The notes beneath the pieces are model-generated. The model worked only from the letters and a program-made list of their open reading frames with translations, was not told the DNA's origin and did not search any database. A DNA stretch of 64,000 bases from Bacteroidota bacterium (GTDB lineage: Bacteria; Bacteroidota; Bacteroidia; Chitinophagales; JADJOU01). Where the stretch lies: positions 1 through 64,000 of the forward strand of contig JADJOU010000017.1 of the NCBI GenBank assembly GCA_016713645.1, in the 5' to 3' direction. The position numbers and the translations under genes were made by a program. This document shows, one piece after another, positions 39,894 to 49,375 of this stretch (positions within the stretch are counted from its first letter, which is position 1; the number at the start of each line of letters is the position of its first letter).

Positions 39894-40226
39894 GATAGAT
39901 GATTTATTTTATACTATTTGGTATAATACCTACTAGTATAATTGCAAATTTATATTGTTTTATTTATCTCGTTCATTTTTTTTAAGGATTGGAATAGAAC
40001 GAAATAATAGGACTTCATTCTATTGCAATAAATTTATTGGGGATGTTGTATTTTTAAGTAATTCGATATGTAGTCTGCTTTGATAAAGGAGATTTGATAT
40101 TATGCGGTACTCTATAATTTGTCAGATTTCATTGTAATCGCTTTGTCAGCATATCTTTTGAGCGATATTATCAAAAATGACTCCCATTCCATTAAATCCA
40201 TTATTTTTGTGATTCAATCAGTTAAA
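39894..40226. other. intergenic spacer
   Basis: AT-rich DNA between a minus-strand ATPase gene and the plus-strand methyltransferase. An open frame running from 40119 into the methyltransferase has no sign of being its N-terminus. No repeat or RNA structure is evident. Confidence 0.45.
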
Positions 40227-40996
40227 ATGTCTTTAAGTACAACAGAAATAACTTCAGGGGAAATAGCTTCAGACAATCCCATTCATCAGCGATTACTTTT
40301 TGCCTATGCAGAGGCTGGCAAATGATCGGTGGAAATGTATTGGATATTGGATGCGGTGAGAAGAGCTTGGAATATCTCTTGAAAAATGTCAGTCATTATA
40401 CAGCCATCGACAAGATTCAATTGGTCTTGGATGCACTAAAAGCGAAATATCCGCAGCACAATTTTATCCAAGGAAATATTCCTCCATTTCCAATTCAAGC
40501 AGATGGTCAATTTGATTTTGTTGTTTCATTCCAAGTGATAGAGCATATTGAAGACCATGAAGGGTATATTCGCGAAATCGTTAGAATGCTCAAGCCAGGT
40601 GGAAAAGCCATTATTTCTACCCCAAATATCGATATGTCATTGACTAGAAATCCTTGGCATGTCAGGGAATATAAAGTAGAAGAGATGCGCAATCTCTTTA
40701 AAAAGTATTTTAGCAAAGTTGATTTGAAAGGGGTTTATGGCGCAAAAAATGTCAATGATTATTTTGAGCAAAATAAAAAATCCGTTGAGAAAATAACCCG
40801 CTGGGATATATTCAATTTGCAATATAATTTGCCGCGAACTTGGTTGCAGATTCCGTATGACATTCTCAATAGGATGAATCGAAATAAACTGAGCACGACC
40901 AATGATGAATTAGTCAAAAGCATTACCATCAATGATTTTAGGCTGGAGAATGCCGATGAAAAATGTTATGATTTGTTTTTAATAGCTGAAAAATAA
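40227..40996 (+). CDS. class I SAM-dependent methyltransferase, one frameshift
   Basis: ATG 40227 opens MSLSTTEITSGEIASDNPIH; the frame changes at about 40320 and continues with GGNVLDIGCGEKSLEYLL, the SAM-binding motif I. Motif II/III region is FDFVVSFQVIEHIEDHEGYI, and EIVRMLKPGGKAIISTPNID is the typical methyltransferase-11 post-I block. Joined length is about 256 residues. The substrate is unknown; the VIEHIED pattern is common among small-molecule and quinone or lipid methyltransferases. It is followed 16 bases later by a 2OG-Fe(II) oxygenase, so the pair may act together on one molecule or protein. Confidence 0.8.
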
Positions 40997-41012
40997 TTTA
41001 AAATACACCAAG

Positions 41013-41849
41013 ATGAATAGATCAGAATTTCTAGATTTTACATTTGAAGAATTGATTCAAAAAGGCAAAGATGCCTCTGAAAAATATGCGAATGCAGAAC
41101 CTTTTCCAAACGGACATTTCGATGATTTTTTCAATGCGGATATGTTGAGAAAAGTGTTGGCTGAATTTCCTGAATTAGGAGATAAGAAAGATATCAAATT
41201 CGACAATCCAAATGAAAACAAACTCGCTTCGAGAGGGGAATATAAATTCGGTGAAGTGAGCACGAGATTCGCGCACTTTATGAATTCACAACCGATGTTG
41301 GAATTTTTAGAGCATTTGACCGGTATTAAAAACCTCATTCCAGATCCTAGTTTTGAAGGCGGTGGTTTTCATCAAATCAAACCGGGTGGGTTTCTAAAAC
41401 TGCATGCCGATTTCAATAAACAGCGCTCTACAAATCTAGATAGAAGACTTAATGTATTGGTTTACCTCAATGAGAATTGGGAAGAATCTTATGGTGGTCA
41501 TTTTGAATTGTGGGATAAGGAAATGACTGGTTGCAAAGCCAAAATTTTGCCGATATTTAATCGCATGGCGATGTTTAGTACGACTGAGTTTTCATTTCAC
41601 GGACATCCAGATCCATTGACCTGCCCGCCAGATAGAAGCAGAAAGTCAATGGCATTCTATTACTATACCAATGGTCGACCGGCTTCAGAAATTATTCCAG
41701 GCAAGGAGATTCTCACTACGACCACTTTTATCGCCAGAGAACAAGACAGTGCGCAGATGAAGCGCTACAATACCTTTGTCGTTTTTATGCAGAATATTCT
41801 CCCGCCTTTTGTTGTCAAATTGGCTAAGAATATTTTGAATAGAGGATGA
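41013..41849 (+). CDS. 2OG-Fe(II) oxygenase-family protein
   Basis: An intact 278-residue enzyme. The iron-binding facial triad is visible: HAD (residues near 131-133, in LKLHADFNKQ) and the later His in FSFHGHPDPL, with the 2-oxoglutarate-binding Arg further on in PDRSRKSMAFYYYTN. LNVLVYLNENWEESYGGHFE is the central double-stranded helix. This fits the prolyl-hydroxylase-like group (2OG-FeII_Oxy_3, P4Hc fold), which hydroxylates amino acids or peptides. It follows a methyltransferase by 16 bases on the same strand, suggesting co-expression. Confidence 0.85.
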   Translation: MNRSEFLDFTFEELIQKGKDASEKYANAEPFPNGHFDDFFNADMLRKVLAEFPELGDKKDIKFDNPNENKLASRGEYKFGEVSTRFAHFMNSQPMLEFLEHLTGIKNLIPDPSFEGGGFHQIKPGGFLKLHADFNKQRSTNLDRRLNVLVYLNENWEESYGGHFELWDKEMTGCKAKILPIFNRMAMFSTTEFSFHGHPDPLTCPPDRSRKSMAFYYYTNGRPASEIIPGKEILTTTTFIAREQDSAQMKRYNTFVVFMQNILPPFVVKLAKNILNRG

Positions 41850-42048
41850 TGAAATGGTTGTAAGTTGTAAGATGTAAGTGGTGAGTTGTAAGTGAAAATC
41901 AGTAACGCGGATTGCAATCCTGTACCCTAAAAGTGAGATGAGTTAAAGAGGAAAATGATAAGCGGTCTTATTCACCATTTTTAGTTCTTACTTCCCAAAT
42001 TTTAATTTTTTAATTTAATTTTTAATTCATAAATCGTAATTCGTCAAT
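41850..42048. repeat. GTTGTAAGATGTAAG words
   Basis: GTTGTAAGTTGTAAGATGTA and GGTGAGTTGTAAGTG words (about 41855-41893), related to those at 28150-28190 and, inverted, at 16660-16716, followed by AT-rich TTTAATTTTTTAATTTAATT sequence. No gene. Confidence 0.55.
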
Positions 42049-43588
42049 CTAAAGCTTCATTGCACAAGCCATTCCATCCATGGCCGCGCTGACAATACCA
42101 CCCGCATAGCCAGCTCCTTCGCCACATGGAATGAGATTGGAAATTTTCTGGATGGCGAAAAGTGATTTTATCTCTCGGAATTCTCACTGGACTCGAAGTT
42201 CTCGTTTCTACACCTACCAATAGGGCATCGTAAGAGCGATAGCTCTGCATTTTCTTGCCAAATTCAATCAATCCTTCGCGCAAACTATTTGCGATGAATT
42301 TAGGTAGAATGGTGTGCAGGTCAACGGATTTGACGCCTGGCTGATAGGACGTTCGAGGCAGATCAATAGAAATTCTCCCTTGAATAAAATCTTCAACGCG
42401 CTGCGCGGGTGCAACCAAACTCCCCGTTGCATTAAATGCTCTTTTTTCAATACTCTTTTGAAATTCTAAGGCTGCTAAGGGCCCATGCTCTTTGAATTCA
42501 GACCAATTCTCTGGGTCGACAGCAACGACTAAACCGCTATTGGCGAATTGTCCGTTGCGCGCACTTGAACTCCACCCGTTTACTACAATCTCATCACTGT
42601 CAGTTGCTGCAGGGCAGATGACTCCTCCTGGACACATACAAAAGGAAAAAACGCCTTTGCCACATGCTTGTGTGACGATGCTATAAGAACTGGGCGGCAA
42701 ATAATCCCCTCTGTTGGGTCGCTTGTATTGAATCGCATCAATGATAGACTGAGGATGTTCAATCCTAACTCCGATGGCAAATGGTTTTGCCTCGATTAAA
42801 ATATTTCTTTTGCGCAATAGATAAAAGATGTCTCTTGCAGAATGTCCAGTTGCCAGAATTACACGCTGAACAGACCATGAGCCATGATTTTCTGTAATGA
42901 TTTTTCTGAATTTTTCCATCGGCAATTTCAAAATCTATCAATTTAGTTTGAAAGTGAATTTCTCCGCCATGTTCTATGATTGTCTTGCGCATAGCCTCTA
43001 TCAACTTGGGCAATTTATTCGTGCCAATGTGCGGGTGCGCTTCATATCCAATGTTTTCATTTGCGCCATGTTGAATCAATACATCCAGCACTTTTTGGAT
43101 ATCGCCTCTTTTGTTGCTGCGCGTGTAGAGTTTACCATCGCTATAAGTCCCTGCGCCGCCTTCTCCAAAGCAGTAATTGCTATCGCTATCGATGAATTGT
43201 TTTTTATGAATCGCAGAGATATCTTTGATTCGCTCTTCCACCGGTTTGCCTCGCTCTAGAATGATGGGTTTGATTCCCAATTCTAAGCATTGCAATGCAG
43301 CATAAATTCCAGCGGGCCCGAATCCGATGATATGACAAGTCACGTCGTCGGTTACGGGTTTGTATTGGAATGTTTTAATTTAGGCAAATCATTTTCTCGC
43401 TTAAGATAGATGTCAACTTTTAAAAGAAAATATATTTGTCGAGATCTGGCATCAAGGGATTTTCGGACGATTTTTATTGAATGTATATCATCTCTATGAA
43501 GGCCAGCAGCGGCAAGCGCTTCCGCCTCAATATGTTCTAGATTATTGGCGAGTTCGGGAATTAATTTTATCTCTACTTGTATAGGCAT
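42049..43588 (-). CDS. FAD-dependent dehydrogenase (COG2509-like), frameshifted
   Basis: Joined length is about 515 residues. An N-terminal domain (MPIQVEIKLIPELANNLEHI, then SIKIVRKSLDARSRQIYFLL) is followed after a frame change near 43370 by the FAD-binding loop HIIGFGPAGIYAALQCLELG and CFGEGGAGTYSDGKLYTRSN, both strongly conserved in this family. After another frame change near 42915 come VILATGHSARDIFYLLRKRN and QACGKGVFSFCMCPGGVICP. Near 42155 a third change restores the end, SNLIPCGEGAGYAGGIVSAA followed by MDGMACAMKL and a stop at 42049. Family members are FAD-dependent oxidoreductases of unknown substrate; some act in cofactor metabolism. Confidence 0.85.
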
Positions 43589-43611
43589 GTTCAGGTATTT
43601 ATCCTAAAAAA

Positions 43612-44184
43612 TTATTCTATAGATTTGACTATAAAACTGTCGATGATTTTGTGCAATTGATAGGGATTTTGATTCCTCCAATTGAATGATTCATGTTCTT
43701 CATCTAAGTTAAAATAGTAATCGATTTGACCTTTTTTCATCTCTTGAATGACATGGGGGAGAAATCCCAGTGCGAATATCCAGCCGCCAGCATCTTTGAT
43801 ATCATCATACCACTCTTCATAATAATCAGATTCAGAGCGATGGTAATTGAGCACATTTTCGCCGATCAATAAAAATTTTGTAATTCCCTGAGGAATCATC
43901 AAATCGATAATATCTCTTTTGAGATACATGATATCATTGTGTATGGCATCATTCCATTCTCCGAATAATTCAATCACGGCAAATTGCTTTTCGTAATGAA
44001 CAAAGAGTATTTTTATATAGAGCGTCGGAGACCCAATATTGTCCCATTGCGGATGTATTAGGAAATTGTAAATTTTATCTGTGAAATACAATTCGCTGTA
44101 CTTTTTGAGATAGAATGGGGACTTCTCATCTTCTTCCGCCGTATAATGGTCGCGCCATTGGTAATATGGTTCTATGGTGTGAAT
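43612..44184 (-). CDS. conserved Bacteroidota protein of unknown function
   Basis: About 190 residues, acidic, without signal peptide or membrane segment; conserved blocks HPQWDNIGSPTLYIKIL, ELFGEWNDAIHNDIMYLKRD, GITKFLLIGENVLNYHRSES and YYEEWYDDIKDAGGWIFAL match a Bacteroidota-specific protein I recognise but cannot name. Such homologues begin with M-H-T-I-E-P; here the frame reads I-H-T-I-E-P from an ATT at 44184, so the start codon is either ATT or an ATG altered by one base. A TTG at 44091 inside the frame would lose conserved sequence. Sits six bases after a DUF6265-like lipoprotein gene on the same strand. Confidence 0.7.
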   Translation of the reverse strand: MHTIEPYYQWRDHYTAEEDEKSPFYLKKYSELYFTDKIYNFLIHPQWDNIGSPTLYIKILFVHYEKQFAVIELFGEWNDAIHNDIMYLKRDIIDLMIPQGITKFLLIGENVLNYHRSESDYYEEWYDDIKDAGGWIFALGFLPHVIQEMKKGQIDYYFNLDEEHESFNWRNQNPYQLHKIIDSFIVKSIE

Positions 44185-44190
44185 AGGAGA

Positions 44191-44667
44191 CTATTTTGAT
44201 TTTTTATAATTGAATTCTATCTTTTGTTCCTTGCCTTCAATGTTTCCACTGACAACTGCATATAATTCCAAATTGGATTTGAATTGATAGAATATTTTAG
44301 TGGGGAAATCGTGTTGGTGATTTTCAAATTGATAACTGTGATTGTCTGCGTCATACTTCGTCAAGGCAAATTTCACGCCCTTTCCCTCATTATGACCATT
44401 TACGATAGCTTCATAAATCAATTGATCATCTTCAATAGATAGGCGCATTTTTTCATTCTCTTTTCGATCGCCATATTGGTCTAGCATTGCCGTAGTGCCC
44501 AATAAAAGATCTCCTTTGGCCTTCCATTCTTCTCTCAAGATGCCACCTTCTAAATCCATTTGCCAAGCGCCCACTAAATTGTCTAGGAGGGATTGATGCG
44601 CGTTTTTTGTACTTGAATTACATGAATGGAGCATAAGGATAGAAAATAGGGCGCAAATAAATTTCAT
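44191..44667 (-). CDS. DUF6265-like lipoprotein
   Basis: A 158-residue protein with a lipoprotein signal (MKFICALFSILMLHSC, lipobox MLHSC). The mature part LLDNLVGAWQMDLEGGILRE then EEWKAKGDLLLGTTAMLDQY, and near the end SYQFENHQHDFPTKIFYQFK, fit the small eight-stranded beta-barrel DUF6265 family (the usual pattern is G-x-W ... E-x-W ... N-x-x-H-D-F-P-x-x-I-x-Y). Its function is unknown. It is the first of two genes on this strand, followed by the conserved unknown gene. Confidence 0.75.
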   Translation of the reverse strand: MKFICALFSILMLHSCNSSTKNAHQSLLDNLVGAWQMDLEGGILREEWKAKGDLLLGTTAMLDQYGDRKENEKMRLSIEDDQLIYEAIVNGHNEGKGVKFALTKYDADNHSYQFENHQHDFPTKIFYQFKSNLELYAVVSGNIEGKEQKIEFNYKKSK

Positions 44668-44766
44668 AATGGACTATTCATGCAAAATTAGTGATTTTTT
44701 AATTGACTATGAGTGATAATAAGCATGGAAATTTCTATTTCTTCAACATGTTCATTGTGCATTATT

Positions 44767-44800
44767 TTTGGAATCGCTTTGATTTAAAATTCTAATTTTG
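44767..44800 (+). promoter_or_regulatory. promoter of murA
   Basis: TTTG at 44767-44770 and TAATTTTG at 44793-44800, 22 bases apart, match the Bacteroidota consensus TTTG and TAnnTTTG exactly. The start codon is 14 bases after the second element, so the leader is very short. Confidence 0.6.
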
Positions 44801-44814
44801 AACAAAACATATCT

Positions 44815-46119
44815 ATGGCAATTTTTGAAGTTACTGGTTCGCGCAAATTGAGTGGAACATTGATGCCGCAAGGAGCGAAAAACGAAGCGCTGCAAGTGTT
44901 GTGCGCTGTTTTATTGACATCGGAAGAAGTGCATATGCACAATATTCCCGACATACGAGATGTGAATTTATTGATTGATTTATTGGCTGATTTAGGCGTA
45001 AAAGTGAATCGACACAGTCCGAGCTCTTGCACATTTAAAGCAGATAATGTGAATATCGAATATTTGCAAACGGAGAAATACAAAAAGCAAGCGTCTGGAT
45101 TGAGAGGCTCTGTGATGATCATTGGACCACTTTTATCTAGATTTAAGAAAGCGTATATGCCCAAGCTAGGCGGTGATCAAATTGGTAGGAGGCCTATGGA
45201 TACGCATTTTGCAGGCTTTCAACAATTGGGTGCAGAATTTAATTATGATGATGCAGATGAGTTTTTTACCGTAAATGCATCTAAACTAAAAGGGAAATAT
45301 ATATTACTCGATGAGCCTTCTGTAACGGGCACAGCAAATATATTGATGGGTGCGGTGATGGCGGAAGGTCAGACGACCTTGTATAATGCAGCTTGCGAAC
45401 CGTATATTCAGCAATTGTGCGCTATGCTCAATGCCATGGGGGCTGATATCAAAGGGATAGGATCCAATTTGCTCATCATCAATGGGGTGACTAGCATGCA
45501 GGGTTGCAGCCATACCATTTTGCCAGATATGATTGAAATCGGCTCATTTATTGGCTTGGCAGCCATGACAGAATCGGATATTCGCATCAAAGATTGTCGT
45601 ATTGACCAATTGGGACTCATTCCAAATGTGTTCAAGAAATTAGGCATTCAAATGGATTTTATTGGCGATGATATCCATATCCCCGCGCAAGAGCATTATG
45701 AGATAGCGACTTTCATCGATGGCAGTATATTGACCATCTATGACCATCCATGGCCTGGATTCACACCTGATTTATTGAGTATTATCCTCGTGGTTGCAGC
45801 GCAAGCAAAAGGCTCCGTTTTGGTGCATCAAAAAATGTTTGAGAGCCGTTTGTTTTTTGTAGATAAACTAAAAGACATGGGCGCTCAAATTATTCTCTGC
45901 GATCCGCATCGAGCAACTGTTATTGGTTTGGATAAAGTAAAAAAATTGAGAGGCATTACCATGAGTTCGCCAGATATTCGAGCTGGTGTTGCTCTATTGA
46001 TAGCTGCTATGAGTGCCAATGGAAAATCCATCATTCAAAATATTGAACAAATTGATCGCGGTTATCAAAATATTGATGGTCGCTTGAATGCGATAGGAGC
46101 GGAGATTATTCGAAAGTGA
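44815..46119 (+). CDS. murA: UDP-N-acetylglucosamine 1-carboxyvinyltransferase, Asp in place of the catalytic Cys
   Basis: An intact 434-residue enzyme of the first committed step of peptidoglycan synthesis: it transfers enolpyruvate from PEP to UDP-GlcNAc. The family blocks are present: GTLMPQGAKNEALQVLCAVL (Lys/Asn of the active site), RGSVMIIGPLLSRF, and LSIILVVAAQAKGSVLVHQK followed by MFESRLFFVDKLKDMGAQI, where 'FExRF' is typical. The loop normally carrying the nucleophilic Cys115 (GGCxIGxRP) here reads GGDQIGRRP, Asp at residue 121. That change occurs in some lineages (Mycobacterium, Chlamydia) and makes the enzyme insensitive to fosfomycin. Own promoter; converges with cyanophycinase. 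Confidence 0.95.
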   Translation: MAIFEVTGSRKLSGTLMPQGAKNEALQVLCAVLLTSEEVHMHNIPDIRDVNLLIDLLADLGVKVNRHSPSSCTFKADNVNIEYLQTEKYKKQASGLRGSVMIIGPLLSRFKKAYMPKLGGDQIGRRPMDTHFAGFQQLGAEFNYDDADEFFTVNASKLKGKYILLDEPSVTGTANILMGAVMAEGQTTLYNAACEPYIQQLCAMLNAMGADIKGIGSNLLIINGVTSMQGCSHTILPDMIEIGSFIGLAAMTESDIRIKDCRIDQLGLIPNVFKKLGIQMDFIGDDIHIPAQEHYEIATFIDGSILTIYDHPWPGFTPDLLSIILVVAAQAKGSVLVHQKMFESRLFFVDKLKDMGAQIILCDPHRATVIGLDKVKKLRGITMSSPDIRAGVALLIAAMSANGKSIIQNIEQIDRGYQNIDGRLNAIGAEIIRK

Positions 46120-46121
46120 GA

Positions 46122-46982
46122 TTAAATCATCTCATTCACCTTCGCTTCAAATTTCTTGGTTTGAAGGTTGTATTGATTGCCTCGCTCTAAAATATGCACT
46201 TTGATATTCTCTACGGAGATTGGACTGCCATCGGCAATTTCAGCGATATTGCTGTGGCGAATGTTTTGTCCATCGACTAAGATTACGGCACCTGATCCAA
46301 TAATTTCAAGGGTATCATCATTTCGAATAATCACCCTGTATCTTCTCCAAGTCCTATTCCCAAGGCTTGCGGATTGGATGCAACTGCTTGAGCCAATCGC
46401 GAAAATCTACCGCGCTTATCAAAATGGGAATCAATGATGACATCTTTGACAAAAGCCAATCCCGTCGTAATTTTCACTTCCCCTTTTAGGTGCGAACGCG
46501 AAGCATTTCCTTCGTAGATCATCGTATTGCTCATCGCCATCGCACCAGCACTTGTGCCTGCAATGACAAAGCCCTCTTCATTATGGTAACGATTATTTAA
46601 GATTTGTAAAAACTCTGTTCCACCAAAAATCGAAGTCAATTTGAGTTGATTTCCTCCTGAAAACATGATGGCATCAGCTGACTTCAGTCGCTCAATATAT
46701 TCTTCATTTGATGCGTCTTCTCGATTGCGAATGCGCAAATGACCGATATTGTTGCAATCTAATTTTGAAAATGCATCAAGATAATTTTCACCTACTTCAT
46801 CGGGAATGGTTGATGCTGTCGTAATGACCTCTATGCGTGGACTTTCTTTTTGAATGAGTTTGATAAAACTAGAGAGAATGCCTAATTCGAAAAAATTAAG
46901 TCTATTTCTGTCGATTACCCCAGCTTCTAAGTCTGTTCCTTTGTCTTCTGCCCCCGATAGATACCAATATGCCTCTGGCCAT
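46122..46982 (-). CDS. cyanophycinase-like S51 peptidase, frameshifted
   Basis: Joined length is about 287 residues. I use ATG 46982 (MARGILVSIGG), because it restores the normal start before AEDKGTDLEAGVIDRNRLNF across a G-run frame change near 46950. The catalytic Ser sits in VIAGTSAGAMAMSNTMI, with MFSGGNQLKLTSIF before it and IIDSHFDKRGRFSRLAQAV after, as in cyanophycinases. A second change is at about 46333, where LGIGLGEDTG passes into VIIRNDDTLEIIGSGAVILV. Cyanophycinase cleaves beta-Asp-Arg dipeptides from the storage polymer cyanophycin; in non-cyanobacteria it may process peptides imported from others. No cyanophycin synthetase is in the window. Confidence 0.85.
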
Positions 46983-47153
46983 ATTAAAAAATTAGTGGAC
47001 AAATCTATAAGATATATTATTAGGGAAATGTTTTTTTAGGCTTAGATGACCTTATGTTAATATTTTGGTTACTTATGAACATTTGTTTTTTTTTGAGATT
47101 CAAATTTTCATCCTTCAAATTTAAATTTATATTTACGCCTTAAAGAAGCCATT

Positions 47154-47771
47154 TTGAAGATTCTCGCAGATAATATTTCAAAGAAATTTCTCAAACAAGC
47201 ACTATTCTCGAATTTCACGTATTCGTTTGAATTGGGCAATCGCTATGGAATCATTGGGAATAATGGCAGTGGAAAGTCCACTTTACTCAAAATCATCTCT
47301 GGTTTTTTATCGCCCAATACTGGTTCTATTCGCTATTCAGTCGGGGAGCGGGAAATTCCCATCGAAGAAATCTACGCCTATGTCGCCTATTGCGCGCCTT
47401 ATATTGATTTGATAGAGAGTATGACGATGGATGAAATGATTGACTTTCATTTTAAATTTAAACAATTTGCATTGGGAGTCAATAAGGAATTATTCTTTAA
47501 TACAATTGATATTGATCCGCATAAAAAAATTGAGACCTATTCCTCAGGGATGAAACAGCGCTTGAAAATTGGCCTCAACCTCATGTCAGAGAGCCGTATT
47601 CTCTTGATCGACGAGCCTACAAGCTTCTTGGATAGCCATGGCATTGAATGGTTTCATCGCGTTTTAAATCAATATTCAGCCAATAAAATTCTTATTATTG
47701 CCTCAAATGATAAAAATGATTTGACGACTTGTCAAGAAATCATTAATATTGAAAATCACAAATTCAACTAA
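47154..47771 (+). CDS. ABC transporter ATP-binding protein
   Basis: A 205-residue nucleotide-binding subunit, shorter than most. Walker A is GIIGNNGSGKSTLLKIISGF, the Q-loop is AYVAYCAPYIDLIE, the signature is SSGMKQRLKI (not the usual LSGGQ), and Walker B with the D-loop is SRILLIDEPTSFLDSHGIEW. It would power an export step, but no permease is adjacent, so the partner is unknown; the next gene is an unrelated permease 15 bases downstream. The start is TTG at 47154; no ATG fits the frame. Membership in an ABC-2-type pair is possible. Confidence 0.8.
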   Translation: MKILADNISKKFLKQALFSNFTYSFELGNRYGIIGNNGSGKSTLLKIISGFLSPNTGSIRYSVGEREIPIEEIYAYVAYCAPYIDLIESMTMDEMIDFHFKFKQFALGVNKELFFNTIDIDPHKKIETYSSGMKQRLKIGLNLMSESRILLIDEPTSFLDSHGIEWFHRVLNQYSANKILIIASNDKNDLTTCQEIINIENHKFN

Positions 47772-47786
47772 AATTAATTATTTATT

Positions 47787-49250
47787 ATGAGTTTATTTAG
47801 AAAAAAGTCCATCAGTTCATTGACAGCGCATCCAGAAGCGGGAGAGCATACCTTGAAGAGAAGTTTGTCTGCTATGGGTTTGATTGCCTTGGGGATTGGC
47901 GCAATTATTGGCGCTGGATTATTTGTGAGAACTGCTGCAGCTGCTGCTCAAAATGCTGGTCCATCAGTGACTATTGGATTTATGGTCGCGGCCTTGGGTT
48001 GTGCCTTTGCAGGTTTGTGCTATGCTGAATTATCTTCTTCTATTCCTATCTCTGGAAGTGCTTATACTTATTCTTATGCCACTATGGGCGAATTGATGGC
48101 TTGGATAATTGGATGGGATTTGGTTTTGGAATATGCAGTAGGTGCTGCAACAGTGGGCATTGCATGGAGTGAATACCTCAACAACCTTTTGGTGAATGTA
48201 TTGAATGTCTCGGCGATCCCCTATCAATGGTGCCATTCGCCTTTTGAAACTTCACTGACCGGGGTCTCGGGTTTGGTTAATTTGCCGGCCTTATTTATCG
48301 TATCAATTTTGAGCTTTTTGTTGATTAAAGGAACACAAGAATCTGCGCTTTTCAATAGTTTAATTGTGATTTCAAAAGTGGCTATCGTCATCGTGATCAT
48401 TATCGTTGGATGGGGTTTTATCAATCCAGATAACCACGCCACCTATATTCCAGCTCCGAGCATATTCATGGATTCTCAAGGTATTCCGCATAATTATGGC
48501 GGTATCATGGGGATATTGGGTGCAGCAGGCGTTGTCTTTTTCGCCTTCATTGGCTTTGATGCTGTCAGCACGGCTGCTCAAGAAGCAAAGAATCCTGAAA
48601 GAGATATGCCCATCGGTATTTTGGGCTCTTTGGTGATTTGCACAATATTGTATATCCTTTTTGCGCATGTACTTACAGGTGTTGCTACCGTAGAAGATTT
48701 TAGAACAACAGGTAAAGAAGCCTCTGTTTCTTTTGCTATCAATAAATATATGATCGGTTATGGTTGGTTGGCAAAGCTAGTCACTGTGGCTATTTTGGCT
48801 GGATTCTCTTCGGTTATCCTCGTCATGCTTTTAGGTCAATCTAGGGTATTTTATTCGATGAGTAAAGATGGTCTTTTGCCTGCAGTTTTGAGCAAAGTAC
48901 ATCCAACTTATAAAACACCATATATCGCCAATTTGATTATCCTCGTTTTGGTGGGATTCTTCGCTGCATTTATTCCAGGTGACATTGTAGGTGATATGAC
49001 CAGCATCGGCACCTTATTTGCCTTTATCCTCGTCTGCGTTTCTGTCATTATTTTGCGCAAGACAGATCCGGATTTACCGCGCAAATTCAGAACACCTTTT
49101 GTGCCATTGGTTCCAATATTAGGGATCATTGTCTGCGCCGCCATGATTTATGGTTTGGGATGGACGAATTGGTTGAGGCTATTTGCTTGGTTGGCAATTG
49201 GTATGGTCATCTATTTCGGCTATTCCAAGAATCACAGCAAACTGAAGTAA
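47787..49250 (+). CDS. APC-family amino acid permease
   Basis: An intact 487-residue protein with about 12 or more membrane helices. The N-terminal signature LKRSLSAMGLIALGIGAIIG then AGLFVRTAAAAAQNAGPSVT is the substrate-binding GxGxGxG region of the APC superfamily, and FFAFIGFDAVSTAAQEAKNP is helix 6 with the conserved FxGFD. VILVMLLGQSRVFYSMSKDG is helix 8. It most resembles the cationic amino acid transporter group (CAT/YfnA-like). It imports amino acids by proton symport; the exact substrate is unassigned. A T-rich end and the TonB receptor promoter follow. Confidence 0.9.
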   Translation: MSLFRKKSISSLTAHPEAGEHTLKRSLSAMGLIALGIGAIIGAGLFVRTAAAAAQNAGPSVTIGFMVAALGCAFAGLCYAELSSSIPISGSAYTYSYATMGELMAWIIGWDLVLEYAVGAATVGIAWSEYLNNLLVNVLNVSAIPYQWCHSPFETSLTGVSGLVNLPALFIVSILSFLLIKGTQESALFNSLIVISKVAIVIVIIIVGWGFINPDNHATYIPAPSIFMDSQGIPHNYGGIMGILGAAGVVFFAFIGFDAVSTAAQEAKNPERDMPIGILGSLVICTILYILFAHVLTGVATVEDFRTTGKEASVSFAINKYMIGYGWLAKLVTVAILAGFSSVILVMLLGQSRVFYSMSKDGLLPAVLSKVHPTYKTPYIANLIILVLVGFFAAFIPGDIVGDMTSIGTLFAFILVCVSVIILRKTDPDLPRKFRTPFVPLVPILGIIVCAAMIYGLGWTNWLRLFAWLAIGMVIYFGYSKNHSKLK

Positions 49251-49346
49251 AATCCTTCATTTTTTTGTAATTTATACGCATACATGTGCCAACCCGCAAG
49301 GGTTTGACTAAGTGTGAAAATAAGTTAAAAAATAAAAGAAATATGC

Positions 49347-49354
49347 TAATTTTG
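49347..49354 (+). promoter_or_regulatory. -7 element of the TonB receptor gene
   Basis: TAATTTTG matches TAnnTTTG and sits 22 bases upstream of the ATG at 49376. The upstream half is weak (only GTTA near 49324), so the promoter is tentative. Confidence 0.4.
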
Positions 49355-49375
49355 TCGATAATTAAAAAACAAACT

